A stretch of 64,000 nucleotides of DNA from Chthoniobacterales bacterium (GCA_018883245.1 VEQL01000001.1:30701-94700), one strand, 5' to 3'; shown: positions 53,075 to 63,597, numbered from the stretch's first letter. Translations and numbers: made by a program. Notes: a model not told the origin generated them from the sequence alone.

Positions 53075-53977
53075 ATGAGACCCCTTCTTGCCTCGCTGTC
53101 ACTTCTCTTCTTCTGTTCTTCGCTTGCAGCCGCTGCCGGCCTCCCTTTGGAAAAAACTTTTGTCGGACCGGCGAAATTCCATCAGTTGATGAAGCGCGGC
53201 TACGATGCAGGATGGGGTGCACTGCCGCTCGGCGAGCGCGTCAACAAGTTCGCCCTCGCGCTGCAGGGGACCCCTTACGTGAACTACACGCTCGAGCTGC
53301 ACGACCGCATCGAGGCGCCTTCGGTCAACATGAACGGCATGGATTGCTGGACGCTGTTCGAGACGGCTCTGGCCATGGGTCGCCTGGTTGCGATGCATCC
53401 GCCCCCGTATTCCCCGCAGGAGATGCTGCGACTGATCGAAATCGACCGCTACCGCGGCGGCCGTTGCACCGGACGCTTCGATTCGCGGTTGCACCATCTC
53501 GAGCAATGGCTTTACGACAACGAGGCGCGCGGTCTCGTGCAGAATGTCACACCTTCGCTGGGGGGCGTGAAGCTTCATCGCGACATGCAGGACATGGGTG
53601 CCAAGCCGCACCTCTACCGCCAGTTGCGCGCTGATCCCTCGATGGTTCCCGAATTTATCCGCATCGAAAACGAGCTTTCGCGCCGCGGTATCAGCTACAT
53701 CCCGAAATCGAGGGTGCCGGGTATCGAATCCAAACTCCGCAACGGCGACATTGTCTGCATCGTGACCAACTGGCACGGATCCTACACGTCCCATGTCGGC
53801 ATCGCCTCGCGCGACAAAAGCGGCGATCTGCGTTTTCTCCACGCCTCGAAAAACTACCGCAAAGTCGTGCTCGACTCGCGCCTGAGCGATTACCTCAACA
53901 AGTTCAGCACGCACGCAGGCATCTACGTGGTGCGCCCGCTGGATCTTCCGCCAACGCAGGAAATGGCCGCGCGCTGA
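53075..53977 (+). CDS. DUF1460 secreted cysteine peptidase-like protein
   Basis: A 300-residue protein with signal peptide (MRPLLASLSLLFFCSSLAAAA). The conserved GMDCWTLFETALAMGR contains C91, the expected nucleophile of this NlpC/P60-like family; the His lies in TNWHGSYTSHVGIASRD. Such proteins are predicted to cut peptidoglycan peptides (N-acetylmuramoyl-L-alanine amidase-like). Divergent from the Fur gene, with the palindrome between. Converges with lysA, seven bases apart. Confidence 0.85.
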   Translation: MRPLLASLSLLFFCSSLAAAAGLPLEKTFVGPAKFHQLMKRGYDAGWGALPLGERVNKFALALQGTPYVNYTLELHDRIEAPSVNMNGMDCWTLFETALAMGRLVAMHPPPYSPQEMLRLIEIDRYRGGRCTGRFDSRLHHLEQWLYDNEARGLVQNVTPSLGGVKLHRDMQDMGAKPHLYRQLRADPSMVPEFIRIENELSRRGISYIPKSRVPGIESKLRNGDIVCIVTNWHGSYTSHVGIASRDKSGDLRFLHASKNYRKVVLDSRLSDYLNKFSTHAGIYVVRPLDLPPTQEMAAR

Positions 53978-53983
53978 CGCGGT

Positions 53984-55288
53984 TCAGGCAGCCGCGATTT
54001 TCTCCCCCGCGATCAGGTCGTCCCACGTCTGGCGCTCGCGCACGATCAGCACCTTGTCGCCATCGACGAGAATTTCCGCGGGCAAGCGGCGCGAGTTGTA
54101 ATTCGAGGCCATGACAAACCCGTAGGCGCCCGCGCTGAGCAGCGCGAGACGGTCGCCCGCGGCGACCTCGGGCAACCCGCGATCCTGCGCGAAGAAGTCG
54201 CCGCTTTCGCAAACCGGGCCGACCACATCGACCGGACTAAGCGGCGCACCTGCTGCCGGTTCTTTGAGCGGCACAATTTCGTGGTGCCCCTCGTAGAGCG
54301 CCGGACGGATGAGGTCGTTCATGCCGGAATCGGTGATGACGAATGTCTTGGCGGGTGTGCGCTTCACATAAAGCACGGAAGCCAGCAGGACGCCGGCGTT
54401 GCCGACGAGGCTGCGTCCGGGTTCGAGAAGGATTTTCAAACCCAGAGGTTGCAGCAAAGGAACCAGGGCGTTTGCGTAGTCGTCGAAACCGATACGCTTC
54501 CCGCCGTCTTCATCCGCACGCTTCCACCAATCCGGGGCACCGCTTTCCAAAGTTCCGCGGTAAATAATCCCGACACCCCCGCCGATGCTGAAAAACTCGA
54601 TGCCGTGAAGTTTCTTCAGCTCCTCGACGATCGGCACGAGCTTGCGCACGGCCTCGACGAAAGGCGTTGTTTCCAAAATCTGCGAACCGATGTGGGTTTG
54701 GATTCCGCGCAGCTGCAGGTAGGGCAATTTCGACGCCTCTTTGTAGATGCCGAGGATACGATCGATGCCGATACCGAACTTGTTGTGGCTTTTGCCGGTC
54801 GAGATGTATTTGTGCGTCTGGGCATCAACGTCGGGATTCACGCGCAGGGCGACCGGTGCTTTTTTCCCCATGGCGGCCGCGATCTCGTTGATAAACTCGA
54901 GTTCCGGCTCCGATTCCACATTGAACGAGTAAACGCCCTGTTCGAGGGCGTATTCGATTTCCTCGCGCGTCTTGCCGACGCCGGCGAAGGTGCAGAGATC
55001 CGCTCTTCCGCCCGCCTTGAGCACGCGGAACAATTCGCCGCCGGACACGATGTCGAAACCTGCGCCCTCGCGCGCGAGAAGATCGAGCACGGCGAGATTC
55101 GAATTGGCCTTCATGGCGAAGCACACCCGGTGATCGAGGCCTTCGAGCGCCCCATCGAGCCGCCGATAGTGCTCGCGTATGGTCTTCGCGCTGTAAACGT
55201 AAAGCGGCGTGCCGTGCTCGTCCGCCAAGCCTTCCAAGGAAACGCCCTCGCAGAAAAGGCGCCCGTCGCGGTAAGCAAATTCGTGCAT
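53984..55288 (-). CDS. lysA: Diaminopimelate decarboxylase
   Basis: PLP enzyme of 434 residues that makes lysine from meso-diaminopimelate. The PLP lysine is K60 in VCFAMKANSNLAV, with ISTGKSHNKFGIGID and FFSIGGGVGI as the pyridoxal-phosphate loop, and DVVGPVCESGDFFAQDR the C-terminal Cys/Glu active site. Also gives DAP balance for the cell wall. Start ATG at 55288. Single gene. Confidence 0.95.
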   Translation of the reverse strand: MHEFAYRDGRLFCEGVSLEGLADEHGTPLYVYSAKTIREHYRRLDGALEGLDHRVCFAMKANSNLAVLDLLAREGAGFDIVSGGELFRVLKAGGRADLCTFAGVGKTREEIEYALEQGVYSFNVESEPELEFINEIAAAMGKKAPVALRVNPDVDAQTHKYISTGKSHNKFGIGIDRILGIYKEASKLPYLQLRGIQTHIGSQILETTPFVEAVRKLVPIVEELKKLHGIEFFSIGGGVGIIYRGTLESGAPDWWKRADEDGGKRIGFDDYANALVPLLQPLGLKILLEPGRSLVGNAGVLLASVLYVKRTPAKTFVITDSGMNDLIRPALYEGHHEIVPLKEPAAGAPLSPVDVVGPVCESGDFFAQDRGLPEVAAGDRLALLSAGAYGFVMASNYNSRRLPAEILVDGDKVLIVRERQTWDDLIAGEKIAAA

Positions 55289-55397
55289 AAGCCGGCCAAT
55301 GTAGTCACGCCCGCGCGAAAATTGAAGAATAAGCCTCGCCGCCCAAGGTGCAGCAAGGGGGCTTGCCCGCGCAACCTGCGCGCCTCAACGTGATCCG

Positions 55398-56282
55398 GTG
55401 AAACAAGCCCGCCCCACCCGATATTGTTGGCGCTGGGTCCGGCGTGTCGATCCGGCGCGGGAAGACGTTTGGCGGAACCGCCTGTCCTTTTTGGGGCCGG
55501 AAAATATCGCCGTCACCGGACGTCCCGGAATGAAAACGATCCGGTTCGAGGTTTATTCCGCAGATGCTGCACCACTACGGAAGGCAAAACGGGATTTCGG
55601 GGGAGCCGTCGACAAAATCGACGTTATAAGGATTGCAACGCGGGCGGGCGCCCCGCGCAAGCCTCTGCGACTGGCGGGGGATCTCGCTGTGATGGACACG
55701 CATGGGATCTGGCCCTCCACGCTGCCGAAGCCCCACATCCTGCTTCGCATCGGCGGGGCCATGGCCTTCGGCACGGGCGAGCACGCCACAACATCCGCGT
55801 GCCTAAGATTTTTGAGGCACGAGGCAGCATCGCTCGGTTGCGGATGGACCATGCTGGATATCGGGACGGGGTCCGGCATTCTCGCCATCGCCGCGGAGAA
55901 GCTCGGCGCCGCGCGCGTCGAGGCTTTCGACCACGATCCGCGCGCTGTGCGGGCCGCACAGGCCAACGTGCACCGCAATCGCTGCACGCGCGTGACCGTC
56001 GAGGCTGCGGACCTTCTTAAGTGGAATCCGGGCCGCACCCGTCATCCGGTCGTGGTGGCCAACGTGTTCAGCGAAATCCTCCGCGCCGCCGCGCCGCGGA
56101 TCGCGCGCACCGTCGCACCCGGCGGCTGCCTTGTGCTTTCGGGAATTCTGCGGGCCCAAGAACAGGAAACCGTCGCTGCCTTCGTCGCACTCGGTCTCGC
56201 CGAGGAGCAAACAACCCGGCGAGGCAAATGGGTGACCGTCAAACTCCGGCAAAAGCCGCCGCGCCGGCGAGACGTTTCATAG
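55398..56282 (+). CDS. prmA: Ribosomal protein L11 methyltransferase
   Basis: SAM-dependent methyltransferase of 294 residues. The SAM motif is MLDIGTGSGILAIAAEKLGAARVEAFD, preceded by the PrmA-type AFGTGEHATTSACLRFL; NVFSEILRAAAPRIA follows. GTG start at 55398. PrmA trimethylates L11. The N-terminal domain is more divergent than the catalytic half. Overlaps the convergent TPR gene by six bases. Confidence 0.88.
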   Translation: MKQARPTRYCWRWVRRVDPAREDVWRNRLSFLGPENIAVTGRPGMKTIRFEVYSADAAPLRKAKRDFGGAVDKIDVIRIATRAGAPRKPLRLAGDLAVMDTHGIWPSTLPKPHILLRIGGAMAFGTGEHATTSACLRFLRHEAASLGCGWTMLDIGTGSGILAIAAEKLGAARVEAFDHDPRAVRAAQANVHRNRCTRVTVEAADLLKWNPGRTRHPVVVANVFSEILRAAAPRIARTVAPGGCLVLSGILRAQEQETVAAFVALGLAEEQTTRRGKWVTVKLRQKPPRRRDVS

Positions 56283-56990
56283 TTCCTCGAGATTTTCGCG
56301 GAGCACGGCGCGCTCGGCTTCGTGCAAACCGGGAAATTCATCGAGTATTGCCAGAGCCGACGAGTAAAAGGAGCGGGCACGCTCGTCGTCACCGCGCACT
56401 TGGTGTATGACAGCAAGGTGCCCGAGAGTCAGCCCGACGTCCGGGTGCGTGGGGCCGAAGAGCTGCTCACGGATGCCCAGAGCCTGCATATGGCGTTGCT
56501 CGGCACCGAGAAGATCCCCCCGCTCGCACAGAACCGCGCCAAGGTTGCTTGCGATGAGGGCGGTCTCGGCATGAAGCTGCCCGTGGCAATTCGCGGCCAA
56601 TTCCAAAGCCTCTTCGAGGAGCGATGCCGCTTCTTCCAAGTCACCCGATATTTTGCGCAGCATGGCCAGATTGTTCAGGCACATGGGAACACGTCGGGCT
56701 TCTCCCGCCTGCGCGTATGAATCAGCGGCCTGCCGGTAGTGTGTGCAAGCGGAGGCGGACTCCCCGAGAGTCTCCTCTGTCATCGCCAGCTTCAAGGCGA
56801 CCCGCGCTGCCGAATCGCGAGCAGCTTGGTCCGTGAAGATCTCCAAAGCCTCGGACCAGCACGAAAGCGCTTCTTTGCGGTCCCCGCGCGCGGAAGCGGC
56901 ATCGCCGGAAACCTCCAAAGACGAGGCTTTTTCCCCGCGACCCGCCGCGACGTCATCCGAGGGGAGCGTCCGGGCCATGACAACGAGCAT
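56277..56990 (-). CDS. TPR-repeat protein
   Basis: A 237-residue protein of tetratricopeptide repeats of kinesin-light-chain type: repeats at YRQAADSYAQAGEARRVP, LLEEALELAANCHGQLHAETALIASNLGAV, and RHMQALGIREQLFGPTHPDVGLTLGHLAVI. No signal peptide or membrane segment is clear. The ATG at 56990 (MLVVMARTLP) is chosen; ATG 56978 is the alternative. Protein-protein interaction role, partner unknown. Immediately upstream of recO in transcription order (recO starts earlier on the same strand), 38 bases apart. Confidence 0.8.
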   Translation of the reverse strand: MLVVMARTLPSDDVAAGRGEKASSLEVSGDAASARGDRKEALSCWSEALEIFTDQAARDSAARVALKLAMTEETLGESASACTHYRQAADSYAQAGEARRVPMCLNNLAMLRKISGDLEEAASLLEEALELAANCHGQLHAETALIASNLGAVLCERGDLLGAEQRHMQALGIREQLFGPTHPDVGLTLGHLAVIHQVRGDDERARSFYSSALAILDEFPGLHEAERAVLRENLEEL

Positions 56991-57028
56991 ATATGCGCCG
57001 CGAAGGGACGGCAATCCCCCGAGCCGCT

Positions 57029-57565
57029 TTACGAAAAACAGCCAAAGAGCCGGCGGCGGGTGGAAGGCACACGTCCGGCATGGGACTCGATCGCACCCAG
57101 CGCGTTGTTGGCATGGCCGAAACCGAGCACGCGACAGACCTCGGATTCGAAGTGCTCGACCGCCCTCCGCGTCGGATCATGCATGCACAGATGCGCCAGA
57201 GCCCGCGAGAGCAGATCGAACAGACCGTGGGTCGCATGGCCCGGCTCCGAGAGCAGGTCACACAGCTCCGCGAAATAAGAGGCCGCAAGGAGGCGGGCAT
57301 ACGACTCGCGCAAGCCTTCCCATGTTTCGATCAGCCTGACCTCGCGCAGCGAATGAAGATCGGATTTGCGCCCCGGGGCGAACTGGATCTCCGCGCGGTA
57401 AAAGAGATCAATGCGGCCGCGCAGTTTGCTGTCGCGGCGGCCGGTGCCGCGTGCGGCCGTGCGTATTTTCCCGTGGTCCGCCGACAGCCAGACAAGGACG
57501 AAACTCGTCTCCCCGAAACGCACCCTGCGCAGGAGAATCGCGTGCGTCGATTCGGCGGACTGCAT
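57029..57565 (-). CDS. recO: DNA repair protein RecO (short form)
   Basis: RecO-family protein of 178 residues; the usual length is about 230-250. The N-terminal OB domain is clear (ILLRRVRFGETSFVLVWLSADHGKIRTAARG), and the C-terminal helical part carries SYFAELCDLLSEPGHATHGLFDLLSRALAHL. It lacks the zinc-finger region of many RecO proteins. It ends RRLFGCFS. Loads RecA with RecFR. ATG at 57565 (MQSAESTHAIL); eight bases after DUF2017. Confidence 0.82.
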   Translation of the reverse strand: MQSAESTHAILLRRVRFGETSFVLVWLSADHGKIRTAARGTGRRDSKLRGRIDLFYRAEIQFAPGRKSDLHSLREVRLIETWEGLRESYARLLAASYFAELCDLLSEPGHATHGLFDLLSRALAHLCMHDPTRRAVEHFESEVCRVLGFGHANNALGAIESHAGRVPSTRRRLFGCFS

Positions 57566-57572
57566 GACTCGC

Positions 57573-58052
57573 TCAGCCGATCGCTTCCACAAGCAGCTCC
57601 TGCAGATGCGCGTAAAAATGGACCTTCAGAAGCAACAGCCCGCGCGGCGTGCCAAGATCCGGGGGCTCGCGGTGGTCCAGGTCGGCCTCGACGAATCCGT
57701 TTTCCTCGACGATGGCGAGACGGGCCTGGTTGAGAGCGTTGAGCCATGCGTCGATATGGTCGCGCGGAATGACAAGCCGGTTGTCCTCCTGATCCGGACG
57801 CATGGACGCGACATCGCCGGCCACGATCTCGCGGCTCGCGGCAAAAAGTTTTTCCAAGCCCGGCCGCACATGCTCCTCCCAATCGCGGCGCAACTCTTGG
57901 TCGGCGCCGTCTCCCGCGGGATCGGGATAAAGGCGGGACTGCGCCTTTTCATGGCGCGCGGCCACCCGGGGGAGTTCGGCGACAAGGCCGGCGAAAAAAG
58001 GGTGCATTTCGCGCAACTCCACAACGCCTGTGTCGGTCCGCAGGAAGCGCAT
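57573..58052 (-). CDS. DUF2017 family protein
   Basis: A 159-residue acidic, mostly helical protein: GVVELREMHPFFAGLVAELP, then a run of charged residues and a helical C-terminus ending LKVHFYAHLQELLVEAIG. The family is known beside clpS in actinobacteria; here it lies four bases downstream of clpS, the same order. Function unknown, perhaps a partner of the ClpS-ClpAP system (inference). Confidence 0.75.
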   Translation of the reverse strand: MRFLRTDTGVVELREMHPFFAGLVAELPRVAARHEKAQSRLYPDPAGDGADQELRRDWEEHVRPGLEKLFAASREIVAGDVASMRPDQEDNRLVIPRDHIDAWLNALNQARLAIVEENGFVEADLDHREPPDLGTPRGLLLLKVHFYAHLQELLVEAIG

Positions 58053-58055
58053 GGG

Positions 58056-58346
58056 TCAAACCTCGGCCTGCTCGAGCGTGGCAAGCAGGAGATATCCGTG
58101 AAGCTGCTCGACGATCGCTTCGGCTCTTTCGCGTTCGCCCGTCCAGACCAGCGACCGCCCCTTGTGGTGCACCTCGAGCATATGGCGCGTGGCTTTGTCA
58201 CGTGGAAACCCGAGCACGCGCTGGAAGACCATCGTGACGTAGGACATGAGATTCACAGGGTCGTTGTGGACCACGACATTCCACGGCGGAGCCACGGCAT
58301 CTTCATCCCGCGTCTCGACTTCCGTGAGAACCGCGGTCCCCGTCAT
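58056..58346 (-). CDS. clpS: ATP-dependent Clp protease adaptor ClpS
   Basis: N-end-rule adaptor of 96 residues that brings substrates to ClpAP or ClpCP. The family core is PWNVVVHNDPVNLMSYVTMVFQRVLGFPRDKA, with HHKGRSLVWTGERERAE after; residues around the HNDP motif form the N-degron pocket. The ATG at 58346 overlaps the next upstream gene by four bases (ATGA). Confidence 0.93.
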   Translation of the reverse strand: MTGTAVLTEVETRDEDAVAPPWNVVVHNDPVNLMSYVTMVFQRVLGFPRDKATRHMLEVHHKGRSLVWTGERERAEAIVEQLHGYLLLATLEQAEV

Positions 58347-58942
58347 ACGGCCATGAGCTGCACCGCGGCATCGCGCCGCGATCCGGCCAAGCCGCCTCGC
58401 ACCAGTTCGGCGGCACGCGCGGCCGGGAGCGTGACACCGGCGGCCTCCGCACCGAGGACGCATTCAGCGAGGAGAAAAGCGGCCGCCAGCTGCACGCCGG
58501 GAAGATGGAAAACCTGGCCCCGCACAGCGAAAACGGTGGCGGCGTGTCCGGCCGTCGTGTCTTGCTCCGCCCAGAGCCGCAGATTTTCCAGCAACTTGGC
58601 GCCTTGGGGCGGCAGGCAGTCGGAAAGCACACGGCGTCCGACGCCGAGGCTCGACCGCGCGCACGCGGGCGCGAGCGATTTGCCCAGATCGGTATCGGCG
58701 GCGCGCACGGCCTGCAGATCCTGCGCGCAGGCGGCAGCCAGAAGCTGCTCGAAAGCCGGACTCAAGACCGGAAAATAAACACCCACCAGCCACTCGTCCC
58801 AGTCCGAACCGATGGTTTCGGCACCGGACGGCCGAAAGGTGAGCGCACCGCAGGTGTCGTGCAGCGGAAGACACAGTTCGATCAGGCGCCACCAGGCGGA
58901 TAGCTCCGCGGCAGTCTGATCGGCGGGAACGGTGTGGGACAT
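58343..58942 (-). CDS. Protein of unknown function upstream of clpS
   Basis: A 199-residue, mainly helical, neutral protein with Ala/Leu-rich helices (SPAFEQLLAAACAQDLQAVRAADTDLGK). It has no signal peptide; the ATG at 58942 (MSHTVPADQTAAEL) overlaps nothing upstream. It overlaps clpS by four bases, so it is likely made with ClpS. I do not recognise the family. It resembles small adaptor-like helical proteins, but nothing more can be said. Confidence 0.6.
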   Translation of the reverse strand: MSHTVPADQTAAELSAWWRLIELCLPLHDTCGALTFRPSGAETIGSDWDEWLVGVYFPVLSPAFEQLLAAACAQDLQAVRAADTDLGKSLAPACARSSLGVGRRVLSDCLPPQGAKLLENLRLWAEQDTTAGHAATVFAVRGQVFHLPGVQLAAAFLLAECVLGAEAAGVTLPAARAAELVRGGLAGSRRDAAVQLMAV

Positions 58943-58952
58943 GCCCCGCAAG

Positions 58953-59405
58953 TTAGCACACGCCGCGGCATGCGCGTCGCAAAATTTTCTCCTGCGTGGC
59001 TCGCATCGAGGATGCTGACGATGGTGTGCCGTCGTCCCAGCCCGCGAGATGCAGGAGACCATGAACAGCGTAGCGGGCGATTTCCTCCGGGACGCCCAGT
59101 CCCCTCGCCCGCGCCTCGCGACGGGCAGTCTCCGCGCTCAAAGCGATCTCGCCATGCTGGAACGTAATGACATCGGTAGGCGAAGGGTCACCGAGGAAAC
59201 GGTCGTGCAAATCCGTGATGCGTGCATCCGAGACGATGACGAACCAAACTTCCGGCAACCTCGCGAGCACGGATCCCTTGCGCGCCGCATCGAGAATCAA
59301 GGGTAGCGCGTTTTGCAACGCACGGCTGACGCGTGCGAGGCGCAGTTGACGTGCCGGAACCGTCCGCTGGCGGTTCGACCAGACAAGGACGGGTTGCGCA
59401 GCCAC
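58953..59405 (-). CDS. ybeY: Endoribonuclease YbeY, variant zinc site
   Basis: Metallo-endoribonuclease of 150 residues that processes 16S rRNA. DPSPTDVITFQHGE and the zinc motif are present, but the motif reads HGLLHLAGWDDG: H, then H at +4, then Asp at +10 where other YbeY have His. The DNA (CAT GGT CTC CTG CAT ... GAC GAC) shows this clearly. GTG start at 59405. The change may weaken or alter metal binding; Asp can coordinate zinc. Confidence 0.86.
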   Translation of the reverse strand: MAAQPVLVWSNRQRTVPARQLRLARVSRALQNALPLILDAARKGSVLARLPEVWFVIVSDARITDLHDRFLGDPSPTDVITFQHGEIALSAETARREARARGLGVPEEIARYAVHGLLHLAGWDDGTPSSASSMRATQEKILRRACRGVC

Positions 59406-59528
59406 AAACTTTCCTTAAGGGCGGGCAGAGCTTCTGCCAAGAACAGAGGAGGCCGGATGGGTGTCCAGTGGCTCAACCGAACCGGCCCACGCAGAGCACA
59501 AGGAGAGATCCCGCCGGAGCACGATCTT

Positions 59529-61112
59529 TCACGCTGTCGCCTTGCGTTGGGCGTCGGACTTCACCGGCGCCTCGTCGTCCTGCGGGTAGGCGATGCGGCT
59601 GTGCATCATGTTGAGGAGAGTGAAGCGGAAGCTGGCCCCGAGCTTGCGGATGTCATCAAGCGTGAGCGGACACTCGTCGAGCAGCCCTTCGTCCATTTTC
59701 CGCTCGATCACCTCATCGACCAGATCTTCCACCCGTTGGGGCGTGGGATGTTTGAGCGCACGCGAAGCGCTTTCCACCGCGTCGGCGAGGCAGACGATGC
59801 CGCTTTCGCGCGTTTGCGGATTCGGGCCCGGATAACGGAAGTTCTCCTCACGCACCGCCGGCACGTCCTCGGCACGCAGGTTCATGATTTTCCCACCGAG
59901 GCGGGCGTCCTCCGCCTGCTTGAGGGCTCGGTCGTGGAAGAATCGCACCAGCGAATTGCCGTGATGCTCGCGGATGACATCGACCACACGGTCGTTGAGC
60001 TGGTGCTTGAGTGCCAGATCCACGCCCTCTTTGACGTGCGAGATGATGATGAGCGAACTCATCGAAGGCGCGAGATCGTCGTGGGGATTTTCGCCCGGCG
60101 CCATATTCTCCGTGAAATATTCCGGCTTCACGAGCTTGCCGATGTCGTGGAAATACGAGCACACGCGGCACATCGTCGGGTTGGCGCCGATGGCCTCCGC
60201 TCCCGCTTCCGCGAGATTGGCCACCGCGAGGCTGTGGTGGTAAGTGCCGGGCGCCTCGAGCGTCATGCGCTTGAGCAGAGGATGGTTGAGGTCGGCCGAC
60301 TCGAGCCACGAGATGTCCGTCGTGATGCCGAAGATGTGCTCGAGCACCGGGAGAATCCCGCTCACAAGCACCGCCGTGCCCACGCCGACCCCGAAAGCGG
60401 CCAGCGTTTGCCATCCGACCATGGCCCAGTCGGTGAGTTGCGGCGCGGTGATGATGGCCGGACCGATCTGGCCGAAGATCGCGGCGAGCAGCCAGACGGA
60501 AAGGCCGACGTAGAGCCCGGCGCGGACAAGCTGGCCCCGGCGGCGAACTTGCAAGGTGCAAAGAACGGCGACGGCGCCGGAGATCAGCGAAATGACGAGG
60601 AACACCGTGTCGATGACCGGCATGAGAAACGCGCCCCAGAGGCTGACGACCATCGCGCCGAAGAGCCCGAGGTGACGCCCGAGCAGAACGGAAAACACGA
60701 GCGGAGCGAAGGCGTAGGGAATGAGCATCGGCACGAGCTGCAGGTCGATGCGTCCCGTGTCGGCGAGCACGAGAAGCCCCTTGATCGTGCCGAGCTGCAG
60801 CAGAAGGATGAAATAAATGAGGGCGAGGCTCGAGTTGCGGTAGAACGCCTGCGGATGGTTGATCCAGAGCTGCGCGATGGAGATGGCGAAAACCAGCAGG
60901 CAGATGAGGAATTTCTTGAGCGGCTCCTCCTGCGCTCCGCCGCTGAAGATGAGAAATCCGAGTCCGACGGCGAAGGCGACGAAAACGACCACCCGCGGCA
61001 GCCAACCGCAGGCCAATGCCTCGCGCAGCGGACTATTTTCGACTTTCCGCCGCGACTTTCCGCAGGCGAGGCCTTTTTTGACCAACTGCTGCCGATGAAG
61101 GAATTTGAGCAT
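59529..61112 (-). CDS. Membrane HD phosphodiesterase PgpH, short form
   Basis: Membrane-anchored HD-domain protein of 527 residues. After [14 protein letters not shown] it has 7TM-like helices (7TMR_HD) from residue 30, then the HD domain: [20 protein letters not shown] and [12 protein letters not shown]. PgpH degrades c-di-AMP. The usual N-terminal extracellular HDED domain of about 200 residues is missing; hydrophobic helices start almost at once. Start ATG at 61112 or 61127 (532 residues). 59406-59528 (123 bases) holds no gene. Confidence 0.88.
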   Translation of the reverse strand: MLKFLHRQQLVKKGLACGKSRRKVENSPLREALACGWLPRVVVFVAFAVGLGFLIFSGGAQEEPLKKFLICLLVFAISIAQLWINHPQAFYRNSSLALIYFILLLQLGTIKGLLVLADTGRIDLQLVPMLIPYAFAPLVFSVLLGRHLGLFGAMVVSLWGAFLMPVIDTVFLVISLISGAVAVLCTLQVRRRGQLVRAGLYVGLSVWLLAAIFGQIGPAIITAPQLTDWAMVGWQTLAAFGVGVGTAVLVSGILPVLEHIFGITTDISWLESADLNHPLLKRMTLEAPGTYHHSLAVANLAEAGAEAIGANPTMCRVCSYFHDIGKLVKPEYFTENMAPGENPHDDLAPSMSSLIIISHVKEGVDLALKHQLNDRVVDVIREHHGNSLVRFFHDRALKQAEDARLGGKIMNLRAEDVPAVREENFRYPGPNPQTRESGIVCLADAVESASRALKHPTPQRVEDLVDEVIERKMDEGLLDECPLTLDDIRKLGASFRFTLLNMMHSRIAYPQDDEAPVKSDAQRKATA

Positions 61113-61152
61113 ACGAGTCCGCGGCATGCTGCGCGCAAGCCGCGAGGTGCTT

Positions 61153-62397
61153 TCAGCCCCCGAGCGCGGCAACGCCGGGCAACTCTTTGCCCTCGAGGAA
61201 TTCGAGGCTGGCCCCGCCGCCGGTGGAGCAATGGCTGACCTTGTCGGCCACGCCGAATTTTTTCGCCGCCGTCGCGGTGTCTCCCCCGCCCACGACCGTT
61301 GTCGCGCCCTTGGCCGTGGCTTCCGCCACCGCCTCGGCCATGGCCTTGGTCGCGCCCGAAAACTTGTCGAACTCGAAAACTCCCGGAGGCCCGTTCCAGA
61401 TGATTGTTTTGGCGCGCAGGATCGCCTCGCGGTAAAGCGCGATGGATTTCGGACCGGCGTCGAGCCCTTCCCATCCGGCGGGAATCCCCGAAGCGTCATC
61501 GGCAGGCTGCGTTTTGGCGTCGGCCGAAAAACTGTCGGCGCAGACGTAATCCACGGGGAAGATCAGCTTCACGTTGCGTGCCTTCGCCTTTGCCGCGAGA
61601 TCACCGACAATCTTGGCGCCCTCGGCATCGAAAAGACTTCCGCCGATTTCCATGCCGTCGAGGACCTTCTTGAACGTGTAAGCCATGCCGCCGCCGATGA
61701 TGATCTCATCGGCTTTTTCGATGAGGTTGGTGATGAGGGGAATTTTGTCCGCGATCTTCGCACCGCCGAGAATGGCAAGCAGCGGACGCTTCGGATGCTC
61801 GAGCACCGCGGCGAAAGCGTTGAGTTCCTTTTCCATCAAAAAGCCGGCGGCTTTCTGCGGGAGATCGACACCGACCATCGACGAGTGCGCGCGGTGCGCC
61901 GTGCCGAAAGCATCGTTCACGTAAACATCGCCGAGCTTGCTCAGGCTGGCACGGAACGCCGTGACATTGGCGGGGTCAGCTTTCACCGATGTGCCGTCAT
62001 CCTTCTTCGCCTTGCCTTCCTCTTCGATGTGGAAGCGCAAATTCTCGAGGAGCACGACCTCGCCGGGTTTCAGGTTCGCGCACGCTGCCTCCGCCACGGA
62101 GCCCGAGCACTCGGGAACGAATTTGACAGGGCGTCCGAGCAGTTTTTCCAATTCCGCCGCGACGAGCTTGAGGGTGAATTTTTCCACTTTCCGGCCATTG
62201 GGGCGCCCGAGATGGCTCATCAGCACGACGGAGCCGCCGTGATCGAGCACATGCTGGATGGTCGGCAGCGCGGCGACAATGCGCTGGTTGTTGGTGATGG
62301 CGCCGGATGCCTTGTCCTGCGGCACGTTGAAGTCCACGCGGACGAGCGCCCGCTTGCCGGCGAAATCGAGGTCGCGAAGAGTTTTGAATTTGGCCAT
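61153..62397 (-). CDS. pgk: Phosphoglycerate kinase
   Basis: Glycolytic enzyme of 414 residues. [17 protein letters not shown] is the family start; [52 protein letters not shown] and the C-terminal [15 protein letters not shown] nucleotide site follow. The ATG at 62397 ([11 protein letters not shown]) is used. Fifty-eight bases after gap, so gap-pgk are co-transcribed, with a strong hairpin between them. Confidence 0.96.
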   Translation of the reverse strand: MAKFKTLRDLDFAGKRALVRVDFNVPQDKASGAITNNQRIVAALPTIQHVLDHGGSVVLMSHLGRPNGRKVEKFTLKLVAAELEKLLGRPVKFVPECSGSVAEAACANLKPGEVVLLENLRFHIEEEGKAKKDDGTSVKADPANVTAFRASLSKLGDVYVNDAFGTAHRAHSSMVGVDLPQKAAGFLMEKELNAFAAVLEHPKRPLLAILGGAKIADKIPLITNLIEKADEIIIGGGMAYTFKKVLDGMEIGGSLFDAEGAKIVGDLAAKAKARNVKLIFPVDYVCADSFSADAKTQPADDASGIPAGWEGLDAGPKSIALYREAILRAKTIIWNGPPGVFEFDKFSGATKAMAEAVAEATAKGATTVVGGGDTATAAKKFGVADKVSHCSTGGGASLEFLEGKELPGVAALGG

Positions 62398-62413
62398 GGC
62401 TTGGGGATGGAAA

Positions 62414-62439
62414 CGGCGCCCGGGTTGCCCCGGGCGCCG
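62414..62439 (-). promoter_or_regulatory. Intercistronic hairpin between gap and pgk
   Basis: A perfect 11-bp stem (CGGCGCCCGGG/CCCGGGCGCCG) with a four-base loop, on either strand. In the minus-strand transcript it ends 16 bases before the pgk start and is followed by only TTT, so it is a poor terminator. It could stabilise gap mRNA or attenuate pgk. Confidence 0.6.
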
Positions 62440-62455
62440 CGGTGAAGTTGGTCTT

Positions 62456-63505
<1,050 letters not shown>

Positions 63506-63542
63506 TTATGTGTCTGTGTGTTGATGCCCGAGGAGATCCGCC

Positions 63543-63571
63543 ATTGAAAGAAAGCTGTGCAGACAGGTCAA
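63543..63571 (-). promoter_or_regulatory. Probable sigma-70 promoter of gap-pgk
   Basis: On the minus strand TTGACC (63571-63566), a 17-base spacer, then TTCAAT (63548-63543). Five of six and four of six bases match the consensus -35 and -10 boxes. Lies about 41 bases before the gap ATG and after the stop of the TonB-like gene. Confidence 0.5.
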
Positions 63572-63597
63572 GAAAGGAACGTGACTGCAACATGAGT

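Noticed and set aside
59313..61238. A 641-codon plus-strand frame opposite pgpH and ybeY
   Set aside because: Runs antisense to three supported genes; composition (His, Arg, Glu-rich) is that of a GC-rich shadow.
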